Shown piece after piece: positions 17,776 to 27,429 of a stretch of DNA of 64,000 bases (its first letter is position 1; every line of letters starts with the position of its first letter). The notes beneath the pieces are model-generated. The model saw nothing but the letters and a program-made list of their open reading frames with translations, made no database searches and had not been told where the DNA came from. The stretch is from an uncultured Scytonema sp. (GTDB lineage: Bacteria; Cyanobacteriota; Cyanobacteriia; Cyanobacteriales; Nostocaceae), in contig CALMVQ010000191.1 of the NCBI GenBank assembly GCA_937873135.1, forward strand, positions 23,260-87,259. Reading direction: 5' to 3'. A program made the translations under genes and the position numbers.

Positions 17776-19251
17776 ATGTTGACCAATGAACCAAATCGTC
17801 ACTCTCGTGTCATCTGGCTTAGTTTGGCTGGTATAAGTATTGGTGCAGTTGCAGGGTTTACAGCAGGTGTTAACCCTATTTATCTATTTTTAGCTGTAGT
17901 TGCAGTCCCAATAGTTGTTTACTTCTTTACGCATTTTGAGCAAGCTGTACTGAATTTATTGGCAGTGCGTACTTGTCTCGATCCTTTTTCAGGTAAGCAA
18001 ATACCAGCCATATATGCTCTTGGGATGGACGGCTTAACTTTGCTCTACGTCACCGTAACACTCCTGCGTGGTCGGCGAATCTACACTGACAGTTTTTGGT
18101 GGTTTTTTGTCGGTTGGGTATTGTTACAAGGATTGTGGGTTATACTCTTACCTTTGGAAGGGGTAGGGCTAAATGCTGACTATCTACCAGGAAGTATCCG
18201 TGAGTGGATACGTCTGTTTAGTTGGGTGATGATCTACTTGCTGGTTATGCAACTGAAGGATCGATTGCCTCCTCAAAAAGCGATCGCTTGGCTGTTTTTA
18301 TCACTCGTGATCCCGGTGACAGTGGCGCTAATGCAGATGTTTGTCCCTTTTCTCCTGCCTGACTTTTTGAACGGGGGTGGTGCTATTGGTGCAATGCCAG
18401 TTGCGGAAATATCTCGCATTAAAGGGACAATGGGGCACCCGAATGCATTTGCCACAACGCTGTTACTGTTTATCTCTCTTACTTACTGGAAGCTAACGAA
18501 CTCCTTTTCAAAGTTCCCGTGGTTTTTGATCATGGGCTTACTGGCATTATGCTTTGTAAGTACTAAAGCCTTAACTGGCTTGACAATGCTTGCTGCTTTT
18601 GTTCTAGTTTTGGTGATGCCGAGATTGAGCTTTCTCAACTTGATTGGCGGAGCGCTCTTTTTTGCTGTCATTATCGGGTTGTTTGCTAATTCAGATTTTG
18701 GACGAGAACGCTTGGGATCGCTGAGCAATACACCACTCTTGAATCCAGATCTTGATACGTCGCGCGCAATTCTTTTATCTCAAGGAGATAATAATAGCTT
18801 TAACTGGCGGCTTGCTCAATGGACTTTTCTGATGAGCAAGATTTTCCCGCAGTCTCCGTTTCTTGGTTTTGGTTTGGGATTAAGCATTGAGGCTGGTGGT
18901 AATGGTTATCTTCCCCATAATGATTACATCCGCGCTCTGATAGAAGGAGGAATTACTGGATTTGTGACTTATATGGCCTTTTTCGTAGCTCAAGGTATAC
19001 GTCTGATTCAGTTAATTAGAGCGGCACCTCCTAAAAGTCCACAGCGTAACTTGTGCGTCATCCTGTTAGCTGTGATGTTTGCCATGTTAGCAGGGATGCT
19101 GAGTGACAACATCTGGAGTCATACTATTCTCTTTTCCTACTGGTTTACGGCTTTGGCGATCGCTGGTTGGAACTGGAACGATGCACCATCTAGTTTGGGG
19201 ACGCATGAATCCAGAAAAAACAGCGTTAGCCTTATAACTAGATCCTCATAA
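17776..19251 (+). CDS. O-antigen ligase / Wzy-type polymerase family membrane protein
   Basis: A 491-residue polytopic protein with about 11-12 hydrophobic segments. In the extracytoplasmic half it has GHPNAFATTLLLF and LPHNDYIRALIEGG, matching the Wzy_C pattern of conserved His/Asn residues. Family members either polymerise repeat units (Wzy) or ligate glycans to lipid A core (WaaL), and the two cannot be separated by sequence alone. Its location six bases after the Wzc-like gene favours polymerase. It is followed by a 298-base gap, 19252-19549, in which I see nothing beyond a HIP1-like site. Confidence 0.85.
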   Translation: MLTNEPNRHSRVIWLSLAGISIGAVAGFTAGVNPIYLFLAVVAVPIVVYFFTHFEQAVLNLLAVRTCLDPFSGKQIPAIYALGMDGLTLLYVTVTLLRGRRIYTDSFWWFFVGWVLLQGLWVILLPLEGVGLNADYLPGSIREWIRLFSWVMIYLLVMQLKDRLPPQKAIAWLFLSLVIPVTVALMQMFVPFLLPDFLNGGGAIGAMPVAEISRIKGTMGHPNAFATTLLLFISLTYWKLTNSFSKFPWFLIMGLLALCFVSTKALTGLTMLAAFVLVLVMPRLSFLNLIGGALFFAVIIGLFANSDFGRERLGSLSNTPLLNPDLDTSRAILLSQGDNNSFNWRLAQWTFLMSKIFPQSPFLGFGLGLSIEAGGNGYLPHNDYIRALIEGGITGFVTYMAFFVAQGIRLIQLIRAAPPKSPQRNLCVILLAVMFAMLAGMLSDNIWSHTILFSYWFTALAIAGWNWNDAPSSLGTHESRKNSVSLITRSS

Positions 19252-19549
19252 CCAGTTAAAATCAATTTTAAATGAGGCTGAATTCATTTTTTAGCGATTT
19301 TTTCCACGGGGAGGAGCCAGTTGCAGGCAACAGATAAGTTTGAGTACAGGCGATCGCCGAGCGGAATTTCAGGGGGTATTACCCATTGATACAAATAGCT
19401 TCGGGGAGTGTAGGATGTAAGGTGTCATGATCTTTAACTATTAGCTTGTATGACTTATAAAAGGTTGAGTCTTGTTACTTAATATCTCCAAGAATACAAT
19501 ATCTAGCTGATAACTAACTACTTTTATGTCATTTTTGAGAAATTAGAAA

Positions 19550-20140
19550 ATGAAGAACTTTATTAATTATATTTTCCAAGATTGGGAAGTGAATAAAGAA
19601 GGAAGTTCAAAATCCCGTTTCATATTATTAATGTTCCGCTCAACGCAGATACTAGGACGTTTGCCCGTACCTTTTCTATCTGGTTTTTTCCGCAACTTCT
19701 ATACACTAATTGTGGAGTGGCTATTAGGCATTGAATTGCCTTGGGATACCAAAATAGGATCAGACCTTAGACTGATTCACGGTGTTGGTTTAGTCGTGAA
19801 TAATGGAACCATAATTGGTCATAATTGTATTATCAGACATTCGACAACCATTGGTAACAAAAAACTTCCAGATGGTTCATATAGTGGCTCACCCAAAATA
19901 GGAGACAATGTGGAAGTTGGTTCTAATGTAGTGATTATTGGACCGATTACTATTGGGAATAATGCTGTCATTGGAGCAGGTTCGGTTGTAGTGAAAGATG
20001 TTCCAGAAGGGGCTGTGGCTGTAGGAAACCCAGCGAAAGTGATTAGGGTATTAAATTTAACTTCAGCACGAACCGATCATTCTGAAGAGGATAATTCAGC
20101 CCAAGCACGACTTCCGGACACAACTTCATGTATATATTAG
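19550..20140 (+). CDS. Hexapeptide-repeat acyltransferase (serine acetyltransferase / WcaB-like)
   Basis: A 196-residue protein with a left-handed beta-helix made of hexapeptide repeats in its second half (IGHNCIIRHSTTIGN, IGDNVEVGSNVVIIG, IGNNAVIGAGSVVVKDVPEG). It ends with the typical VGNPAKVI closure. The N-terminal 70 residues resemble the helical part of serine O-acetyltransferase-like proteins. In a polysaccharide locus such enzymes usually O-acetylate sugars. A true CysE role is less likely because no cysteine-pathway gene is near. The C-terminal 25 residues are polar and probably disordered. Confidence 0.82.
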   Translation: MKNFINYIFQDWEVNKEGSSKSRFILLMFRSTQILGRLPVPFLSGFFRNFYTLIVEWLLGIELPWDTKIGSDLRLIHGVGLVVNNGTIIGHNCIIRHSTTIGNKKLPDGSYSGSPKIGDNVEVGSNVVIIGPITIGNNAVIGAGSVVVKDVPEGAVAVGNPAKVIRVLNLTSARTDHSEEDNSAQARLPDTTSCIY

Positions 20141-20227
20141 ATTTTGCAAGCGTAATTGACGAAACCGTTTGGGTTGTCAGAAATCGCTTTAGCCTAATTT
20201 TATAACTAAACTATTTGAGACAAAAAT

Positions 20228-21217
20228 ATGCTGAAGGTTTCTGTTGTTATTCCCGCATACAATTCCATGCAGTATCTCCCAGAAACCTTGGAGAGTGTTC
20301 TAAATCAAACTTTTACTGAATTTGAAGTCTTAATTATTAATGATGGGAGTTCTGACAACACTGTGGAATGGGCGAGTGCAATCAAAGACTCGCGAGTGAA
20401 ATTAATTTCACAAGAAAACCAAGGTCTACCAGGAGCTCGCAATACTGGTATTTATCATGCTCAAGCTGATTATATTGCGTTTTTGGATGCAGATGATCTG
20501 TGGGAGCCAACGAAATTAGCCAAGCAAGTCTCTTGTTTGGACAAGTATCCGGAGGTTGGCTTGGTACATGCTTGGATGGCTTTAGTGGACGTGGGGGGAA
20601 AATCTACTGGTCGCGTACTGAAGTCCAATGTCGAAGGATGTGCATGGGAACAAATTGTTCAGTGGAATACAATTGCTTGTCCTTCGGTCATGGTTCGTCG
20701 TTGTTGTTTTGATAGAGTGGGTGTCTTTGACCGATGTTTACGTTCTGTCGAAGATTGGGATATGTGGATTCGGATAGCTGTTGAGTATCCTTTTGCAGTG
20801 ATTAAAGAACCTCTAGCATATTATAGACAAGTTCCTAATAGTATGTCTAAAAACTGTCAAGTGATGGAAGAAGCATTTCATCAAGTCATTGAAAAAACAT
20901 TTCAATCGGCACCATCAGAAACTTGGTACTTGAAGAATCGCAGTTACAGTTATGCAAACCTTTGTTTGGCTTGGAAAGCTTTGCAAAGTAGTAATAATTA
21001 CAAACTTGCAATCCACTATCGCAGTTTAGCGGTTGCACATAACTCTCAAACACGCTATTCACGCGAGTATATTCGGTTAAGTTTGGCGATCGCAGCACTG
21101 CAATTGTTTGGATTTGATGGTTACAGCAAACTGCTAAAGTTAACTTATGCTCTACGACGACGTATTTCAAATGTGACACGGGATGCAAAAATAGTTGAGG
21201 ATACGCACTCTGTGTAA
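20228..21217 (+). CDS. Family 2 glycosyltransferase (paralogue 1)
   Basis: A 329-residue GT-A enzyme. VSVVIPAYNSMQYLPETLES is followed by FEVLIINDGSSDN, FLDADDLW (the DXD-type metal site) and EDWDMWIRIA (the acceptor-side ED motif). It is closely similar over its whole length to the gene at 22877-23833, including the C-terminal helical tail (HYR.LA and IAAL.LFG..GY), so one is a duplicate of the other. The cytoplasmic sugar-transfer substrate is unknown. A GT4 gene lies between the two paralogues. Confidence 0.88.
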   Translation: MLKVSVVIPAYNSMQYLPETLESVLNQTFTEFEVLIINDGSSDNTVEWASAIKDSRVKLISQENQGLPGARNTGIYHAQADYIAFLDADDLWEPTKLAKQVSCLDKYPEVGLVHAWMALVDVGGKSTGRVLKSNVEGCAWEQIVQWNTIACPSVMVRRCCFDRVGVFDRCLRSVEDWDMWIRIAVEYPFAVIKEPLAYYRQVPNSMSKNCQVMEEAFHQVIEKTFQSAPSETWYLKNRSYSYANLCLAWKALQSSNNYKLAIHYRSLAVAHNSQTRYSREYIRLSLAIAALQLFGFDGYSKLLKLTYALRRRISNVTRDAKIVEDTHSV

Positions 21218-21289
21218 GCAGTGACCTCAAAATATATAATTTAGAAGCGACTTAGGAACAATGTACGGAGCCATTTTTATGTTAAGTAT

Positions 21290-22687
21290 GTGGATGAAAT
21301 TGTGGAAACATCAACAATGCTGGAATATGAAAGCACCGAGTTGCCAATAAAAAGTCACAAATTACAGTCAGGAATCGCACTGCTGCACTGTATAGACTTA
21401 ATAGATGATTTTTTAGATCACATCAATATTTCATTTGAAACTTTCTGCAATGAGTTTATTGGAAGCTGGATGTTTGGTTACATCAATGCTTTGAAACAGG
21501 TTGGTGTCAGGACAGTACTGTTCTGTATTTCCGCCCGTTTTACTGAACCCAGACGCTTCACCCACGCTCCAACTGGAACGACAATTTGTGTATTACCTGT
21601 TCCTAAAAGGTATCTTATATACCGTGCCATTCGACACAAGGCACTAAATCTTTATGGTGCAAATAAGGGCCAGACATTTAGAGACATCCAAGACCCCAAT
21701 ATTCACCGTCATTCCCTACTGACAAAATTTAAGAATGTTGCTCAAAGTATAGGTTCTTATTTATCGACGCCTGTAGAGTTACTAGCTCAAGAGATTCGAC
21801 GTGAAGGTTGTCAAGCTATTTTGTGCCAAGAGTATGAGTACGCCCGTTTTGACACTTGTGTACTTTTAGGACAACGAATGCGTCTACCAGTGTTCGCGAC
21901 TTTCCAAGGAGCCGATCAGACACATAGTTGGCTCGAATACCCTGTTCGAGATTTGGCGTTTCGGGAATGTACGGGTGTGATTATCTCTACAAAAACAGAG
22001 ATTGAGCGGGTTAGTTCTCGTTACAAAATAGAATCAACCAAGATCGCACATATTTTCGATCCCATGGATGCGGTAAGATGGAGTGCTATAGACCGCAGTG
22101 AGGCACGATTAGCGCTTGACATTCCTCTTGATGCTAAGGTAGTGGTGTGTCACGGGCGGATTGATTTTTATCGCAAGGGGTTAGACATTCTTTTAACTGT
22201 TTGGGATCGAATCTGCCGCGATCGCCCGGATCAAGACCTCCGACTCCTGCTTGTAGGGACAGGTCCGGACGCTGACAAACTCGATAAATGCATTGCAACT
22301 ATGCAGTTGCGAGGGGTTATGTGGCGGGACGAATTTGTGAACGATCACACTATACTTCAGCGTTACTTGTCAGCAGCTGACGTTTATACCCTTTCATCCC
22401 GCCAAGAAGGCTTTCCCATAGCACCATTGGAAGCAATGGCTTGTGGTCTACCGATAGTAGCCACTGATGTTCCGGGTATACCAGACATTCTGGAAGGAGG
22501 CGCGGTTTCCGGTGGACTTGTCGTGCCACGGGAAGATGCAACCGCATTAGCGTCTGCTCTGGGTAATGTTTTGGACAATGACGTTTGGAGAATCCAGTTA
22601 GGTAAGCTTGCTCGTTGTCGAGTTGAGGAGTACTTCTCGCCTGGGGTAATAGGCAAGCAACTGCGAGACTTTATGTTGATACAGTAG
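21290..22687 (+). CDS. Family 4 glycosyltransferase
   Basis: A 465-residue GT-B protein. The N-terminal domain lacks a glycine-rich GG start but has a clear donor domain: VVCHGRIDFYRKGLDILL, LLLVGTGPDAD and the EX7E motif in QEGFPIAPLEAMACGLPIVATD. The start is uncertain: GTG at 21290 has no good ribosome binding site, and an ATG at 21317 would remove nine residues. It sits between two near-identical GT2 genes, an arrangement expected after local duplication. Confidence 0.85.
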   Translation: MDEIVETSTMLEYESTELPIKSHKLQSGIALLHCIDLIDDFLDHINISFETFCNEFIGSWMFGYINALKQVGVRTVLFCISARFTEPRRFTHAPTGTTICVLPVPKRYLIYRAIRHKALNLYGANKGQTFRDIQDPNIHRHSLLTKFKNVAQSIGSYLSTPVELLAQEIRREGCQAILCQEYEYARFDTCVLLGQRMRLPVFATFQGADQTHSWLEYPVRDLAFRECTGVIISTKTEIERVSSRYKIESTKIAHIFDPMDAVRWSAIDRSEARLALDIPLDAKVVVCHGRIDFYRKGLDILLTVWDRICRDRPDQDLRLLLVGTGPDADKLDKCIATMQLRGVMWRDEFVNDHTILQRYLSAADVYTLSSRQEGFPIAPLEAMACGLPIVATDVPGIPDILEGGAVSGGLVVPREDATALASALGNVLDNDVWRIQLGKLARCRVEEYFSPGVIGKQLRDFMLIQ

Positions 22688-22876
22688 TCAGCATGAAGGA
22701 TTTAAGTGTTTTCTTGAAGCACTTTTTTAGTTTTAAACTATAGCACGTCGGAGTCGAAAAATGTTTTTATTTTCAAAAGTTTAAACTTGGGGGTACCTCA
22801 TGATACACCTGCAAGTTGTGCAAAATTCAGGAGAATTATGACCCCTGAATTCTTCTAGTAAACAAGGAGATGAAAT

Positions 22877-23833
22877 ATGCCAAAGGTTTCTGTTGTCATT
22901 CCCGCCTACAATGCGATGAATTATTTGCCAAAAACTCTAGAAAGTGTTTTACAACAAACTTTCACAGATTTTGAAATTTTGATTGTGAATGATGGCAGTT
23001 CCGATCAGATTGTAGAATGGGCAGCTGGCGTCACAGATTCGCGAGTCAAACTGATTTCGCAGAGAAACCAAGGTGTATCGACAGCTCGCAATCAAGGTAT
23101 TATCCATGCTCAAGGAGAGTATGTGGCATTTCTAGATGCGGATGATTTATGGAAGCCAACTAAGTTAGAAAAGCAAGTGCATTATCTGGCAGATCGTTCA
23201 GAAGTAGGGTTAGTTTATACCTGGACAACTCTGATTGATACTTTGGGTGAGCCAACTGGGAGAGTTTTTGCGTCCCATGTAGAAGGTGATGTCTGGAAGC
23301 AACTGATTGAAAATGACATGATTTCTACTGGCAGTTCAACGATGATTCGTCGTGGTTGTTTTGACGAAGTAGGAGTCTTCGATCCCAGTCTCGCTTTTGC
23401 AGAAGATTGGGATATGTGGCTTCGGATCGCCGCTCGTTATTCGTTTGGAGTAGTCAAAGAACCTTTAACCTGCTATCGACAGCATCCTAATAATGCGACT
23501 AAAAATCGTCAGAAGATGATCCAGAGTCTTCGTATAGTGATCGAAAAAACATTTCAATCTGTGCCATTAGATTTGCTGCATTTAAGAAATCGAGCTTATG
23601 CAAATTTTCAGCAGGGTTTAGCATGGCTCGCTATAGATAAAGGAGACTACAAACAGGCAATTCATTATCGTACCTTAGCTTTTCAACACCATCCACAAGT
23701 CTGTTTATCGGAAAAATTCATGCGCTTGAGTGTGGCGATCGCAATGCTTCGTTTGTTTGGTCCTCATGGATACGATGGAGTGCGAAACCTCACTCATCTC
23801 CTGCATCAACGTCTATTAGGTTTTTTCAGCTAA
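22877..23833 (+). CDS. Family 2 glycosyltransferase (paralogue 2)
   Basis: A 318-residue GT-A protein with VSVVIPAYNAMNYLPKTLES, FEILIVNDGSSDQ, FLDADDLWKPTKL and EDWDMWLRIA in the same positions as the paralogue at 20228. Most differences lie in the acceptor-binding middle part (SHVEGDVWKQLIENDM versus SNVEGCAWEQIVQWNT), so specificity may have diverged. AGGAG lies eight bases before the ATG. It was probably produced by duplication within the locus. Confidence 0.88.
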   Translation: MPKVSVVIPAYNAMNYLPKTLESVLQQTFTDFEILIVNDGSSDQIVEWAAGVTDSRVKLISQRNQGVSTARNQGIIHAQGEYVAFLDADDLWKPTKLEKQVHYLADRSEVGLVYTWTTLIDTLGEPTGRVFASHVEGDVWKQLIENDMISTGSSTMIRRGCFDEVGVFDPSLAFAEDWDMWLRIAARYSFGVVKEPLTCYRQHPNNATKNRQKMIQSLRIVIEKTFQSVPLDLLHLRNRAYANFQQGLAWLAIDKGDYKQAIHYRTLAFQHHPQVCLSEKFMRLSVAIAMLRLFGPHGYDGVRNLTHLLHQRLLGFFS

Positions 23834-24005
23834 TTCCTATGTATTTAACCTTCTTCAGTTAATAGTCAGCGACAAATGGTCGCAGCGTGAATACTCAACA
23901 AACCTGCAACAACCAATAAGAAAGATTGCTGATAACTGATAGTTGACTGCTGAATACTTGCGCTAATTCCTAATTTTTGTATTTTCAGGGAAGACGCTTA
24001 CTACC

Positions 24006-25241
24006 ATGCACATTATTGTCTTAGAACCATATCCTTCCTCTCGCCGTGGGGGACAAGAATTAGTACTGTTAGACATCTGTCGCGGTCTAGCCAGGCGAGG
24101 GCATAAGATCGCTTTGCTTTACACTAAAGAAGAGAATCTTCTCGAGCAATATCGAGAGTTTTGTTACTGTGTCATCAAGGTTCGCCAATTTATCAACTCT
24201 CAGCCGCAACATATTCTGAGTTTTTTAGCTGATATTTGGAAAGTTACTAGAAAAATTCCCAAAACTGAAAATAGTATTGTCCTCTGCAATCAAGCCACAG
24301 ACACTCCCTTTGCTTCAGCTTTAGCTTTATCAAAAAATATTCCTTTAGTTTGTTATCTCCATTATCCTCCCGTAGCTCCGCCATCCTCGGCATGGATGGG
24401 CAATAAAGGAATAAAGCGCTGGAAATATTTCCTTTTGGGGACAATTCATAAATATCAGTGGAGTTTTGCTATAAAAAAGGTAAAACATTTCATCACAGTT
24501 TCAAATCAAACTAAGTTAGACTGGGTGAATAGCGGCTATCAAGAGGAGATGGAGCGGAAAATTGATGTTGTCTATAACGGGATTGACCTAGAAACTTACA
24601 AAAATACAACTAATTTTTCAACATTGAGGAATCTTTGGAATGTTTCTGAAGATGTTAAAACGATCTTGTATGTCGGGAGAATAGATAAAGAAAAAGGATT
24701 AGAAATCCTGCTCAAAGCTTTTGCTTTGTTGCGACAAACTAATGCTAATACTCAATTATTAATTGCTGGAAAACCTTTAATCCAAGGAGAAGAATACAAA
24801 CAATCCTTAGAAAAACTCGTAATTGAGTTGGGTATACAGAATCATGTGAAATTCCTCGGTTATGTCACGGATACTACAAGTCTTTATCAAATTAGTAACA
24901 TAACAGTTCTACCTAGTATATGGCCAGAGCCTTTCGGACGAACAATTGTTGAGTCAATGGCGAGTGGAACTCCTGTAGTCGCCAGCCGCATTGGCGGGAT
25001 TGCGGAAATTCTCACAGGAGAATTTCAAATTGGACTTTTTGAGCCGGGAAACGAGCAAGATTTATCAGCGACTCTCAATCGCCTACTACATTGGAAAGAT
25101 CGAGATCCCAATCTAGCCCAGAGATGTCGCCAGCATATTGTGTCCCAATTTAGTATGGACACAATGGTTGATGCAATTGAAAAAGTTATGAAACACAGAT
25201 TGATACAAACAAGCAGTCAGCAATTAGCAGTCAACAATTAG
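24006..25241 (+). CDS. Family 4 glycosyltransferase (tandem copy 1)
   Basis: A 411-residue GT-B enzyme beginning HIIVLEPYPSSRRGGQELVL, with the GG loop of the acceptor domain. The donor domain has ILYVGRIDKEKGLEILL and the EX7E motif in EPFGRTIVESMASGTPVVAS. It is strongly similar to the next gene throughout, a tandem duplication. The last residues (SSQQLAVNN) are encoded by a short degenerate repeat of the CAGTCAACAATTAGC type, so the C-terminus may have been extended by repeat DNA. Confidence 0.9.
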   Translation: MHIIVLEPYPSSRRGGQELVLLDICRGLARRGHKIALLYTKEENLLEQYREFCYCVIKVRQFINSQPQHILSFLADIWKVTRKIPKTENSIVLCNQATDTPFASALALSKNIPLVCYLHYPPVAPPSSAWMGNKGIKRWKYFLLGTIHKYQWSFAIKKVKHFITVSNQTKLDWVNSGYQEEMERKIDVVYNGIDLETYKNTTNFSTLRNLWNVSEDVKTILYVGRIDKEKGLEILLKAFALLRQTNANTQLLIAGKPLIQGEEYKQSLEKLVIELGIQNHVKFLGYVTDTTSLYQISNITVLPSIWPEPFGRTIVESMASGTPVVASRIGGIAEILTGEFQIGLFEPGNEQDLSATLNRLLHWKDRDPNLAQRCRQHIVSQFSMDTMVDAIEKVMKHRLIQTSSQQLAVNN

Positions 25242-25327
25242 CTCTTCAAGTTTCGAGAGCGTCTAGTCATGTTTTTTTTAATCTGAATTCTTTGGTTTTG
25301 TGAGATTTGTAAGGGGTGCTAAGTTTT

Positions 25328-26593
25328 ATGCATATTATAGTTTTAGAGCCAGAACCTTCCTCTACTCGGGGTGGACAAGAAGTCGTTCTATTTGACTTCT
25401 GTCGCGGTTTGCAACAGCGGGGACATCAGATCACTCTCATCTATACTAAAGAAGGAAATTTACTTAAGCATTATCAAGAATTTTGTCGGCAAACATTAAA
25501 GATAAATAGATTTATCATTTATCGACCGTGGCATCTTTTTAGTTTTGTAGCCGATCTTAAAAAAGTTCTCGAAAAAGTTCCACTTATTAAAAATACTATT
25601 ATCCTTTGTAATCAATTTCAAGACACTCCTTTCGGACATGCTCTCGCTTTAGCACAAAACATTCCTTTAGTTTGTTATCTCCATTTACCTCCTCCACTTA
25701 TTGTGCCTACATGGCAGTGGAACAAGGGACCAAAAGGAGTCAAGCACTTTATTTCGCTCTCAAATATTCAATTTCAGTGGAATTTAGGATTGAAAGGTGT
25801 ACAGCATTTTATTGCCGTTTCAAATCAAACGAAATTAGATTGGGTGAAGCGTGGCTATAAAGAAGATATAATTGATGTAGTTCACAACGGAATTCACTTA
25901 GATGTATATAAGCCTTTAAACAAATATTCTCTCATGAGAAAGGAATGGAATATTCCTGAAGATATTCGAGTGATATCTTATGTGGGCAGGATAGATCAAG
26001 TAAAAGGGTTAGAAACACTGCTAAAAGCTTTTGCTTCGTTGTTATTGAGTACTAAAGCTAAGTTATTAATTGCTGGAAAGCCTTTAAATCAAGGAGAAGA
26101 ATACCAAAAATCATTGGAACAACTCGCAACCAATTTGGGAATTGAAAATCATGTAAACTTCCTCGGTCATATTACGAATACAACCAGTCTTTATCAAATC
26201 AGTGATATCACAGTTTTACCCAGTCTGTGGTCCGAACCTTTTGGGCGAGTCATTGTTGAGTCAATGGCGAGTGGAACTCCTGTAGTCGCAAGCCGAATTG
26301 GTGGAATTTCAGAAGTTTTAACAGGAGAGTTTAAAAATGGACTTTTTGAGCCGGGAAACGAGCGAGACTTATCAGCGACTCTCAGCCGAATAATGGATTG
26401 GAGAGATTGCGATCCTCATTTAGCCCAGAGGTGTCGCCAGCATATTATCTCTAAATTTGGTGTAGACAAAATGGTTGATGGGATTGAAAAAGTCTTAGAA
26501 AAGATAAGTTGTAAACCAGAGCGATCGCAAAATTATCCAAAATCTCATTTATTATTGATGCAGCATACGGGGGGCGATCTAGATGAGCGGTAA
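25328..26593 (+). CDS. Family 4 glycosyltransferase (tandem copy 2)
   Basis: A 421-residue protein when started at the ATG at 25328, which matches the paralogue's N-terminus (MHIIVLEP) and has AAGGGG upstream. A GTG at 25316 would add four residues. The GG loop (SSTRGGQEVVL), the donor motif VISYVGRIDQVKG and the EX7E motif (EPFGRVIVESMASGTPVV) are all intact. Copy 1 carries an insertion near residue 130 relative to this copy. The C-terminus overlaps the next gene, the ABC permease, by 11 bases, implying translational coupling. Confidence 0.9.
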   Translation: MHIIVLEPEPSSTRGGQEVVLFDFCRGLQQRGHQITLIYTKEGNLLKHYQEFCRQTLKINRFIIYRPWHLFSFVADLKKVLEKVPLIKNTIILCNQFQDTPFGHALALAQNIPLVCYLHLPPPLIVPTWQWNKGPKGVKHFISLSNIQFQWNLGLKGVQHFIAVSNQTKLDWVKRGYKEDIIDVVHNGIHLDVYKPLNKYSLMRKEWNIPEDIRVISYVGRIDQVKGLETLLKAFASLLLSTKAKLLIAGKPLNQGEEYQKSLEQLATNLGIENHVNFLGHITNTTSLYQISDITVLPSLWSEPFGRVIVESMASGTPVVASRIGGISEVLTGEFKNGLFEPGNERDLSATLSRIMDWRDCDPHLAQRCRQHIISKFGVDKMVDGIEKVLEKISCKPERSQNYPKSHLLLMQHTGGDLDER

Positions 26594-27410
26594 AGAACTT
26601 ATCATTGAGGCAGGTAGAACTGAGAGTCAATATTGGAAAGATCTGTGGAAATACAGAGAATTATTCTACTTTCTCGCATGGCGAGATATTTTGGTACGCT
26701 ATAAGCAGACTGTTATTGGGATGGCATGGGCATTGATTCGGCCCTTCTTAACGATGCTGGTGTTTACATTTGTGTTTAGTACTCTGGCAAAGCTACCCAG
26801 TGAAGGTAATGCGCCTTACCCAATTCTGGTGTTTGCAGCTCTACTGCCTTGGCAGTTTTTCTCTGGAGCGCTGACAGAATGCAGTAACAGTTTGGTGAAC
26901 AACGCCAACTTGCTTTCTAAGGTTTACTTTCCGCGTTTGATCGTGCCAACGAGTGCAGTGATTGTCAGCTTTGTAGACTTCTTGATTTCTGGGATGATTT
27001 TGTTGGGGTTGATGGCTTACTACAACTTTATTCCTGATTGGCGCATTCTGACACTGCCACTATTTATTCTCATTGCCTTTGCTGCGTCAATTGGGGCAGG
27101 GTTATGGCTTGCGGCGTTGACTGTGGAGTATCGCGATTTCCGTATTATCGTACCGTTTATTGTCCAGTTTGGTTTGTACATTTCGCCTGTAGGTTTCAGC
27201 AGCAGTAGGATACCCGAACAGTGGCGGCTACTGTATTCACTCAACCCAATGGTAGGAGTCATTGACGGTTTCCGTTGGGCAATTTTGCACGGCTCCTCAC
27301 AGATATATTTACCGGGTTTTGCACTGTCTCTGGTAATAGTGGCGTTGCTGCTCTGGAGTGGGATTTGGTACTTTCGCAAGATGGAACGTACTTTTGCTGA
27401 TGTGATTTAG
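26583..27410 (+). CDS. ABC-2 type polysaccharide export permease (Wzm-like)
   Basis: A 275-residue membrane protein with six hydrophobic segments in the ABC-2 arrangement. The N-terminal cytoplasmic ELFYFLAWRDILVRYKQTVIG matches the conserved amphipathic start of Wzm/TagG-type permeases, and the C-terminal half has LYSLNPMVGVIDGFRWAI. It forms the channel for a lipid-linked finished glycan with the ATPase encoded at 27775. Its start overlaps the preceding GT4 gene by 11 bases. A 364-base repeat-filled gap separates it from its ATPase, which is unusual for this pair. Confidence 0.9.
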   Translation: MSGKELIIEAGRTESQYWKDLWKYRELFYFLAWRDILVRYKQTVIGMAWALIRPFLTMLVFTFVFSTLAKLPSEGNAPYPILVFAALLPWQFFSGALTECSNSLVNNANLLSKVYFPRLIVPTSAVIVSFVDFLISGMILLGLMAYYNFIPDWRILTLPLFILIAFAASIGAGLWLAALTVEYRDFRIIVPFIVQFGLYISPVGFSSSRIPEQWRLLYSLNPMVGVIDGFRWAILHGSSQIYLPGFALSLVIVALLLWSGIWYFRKMERTFADVI

Positions 27411-27429
27411 ACCTATATCAATCCTAATA

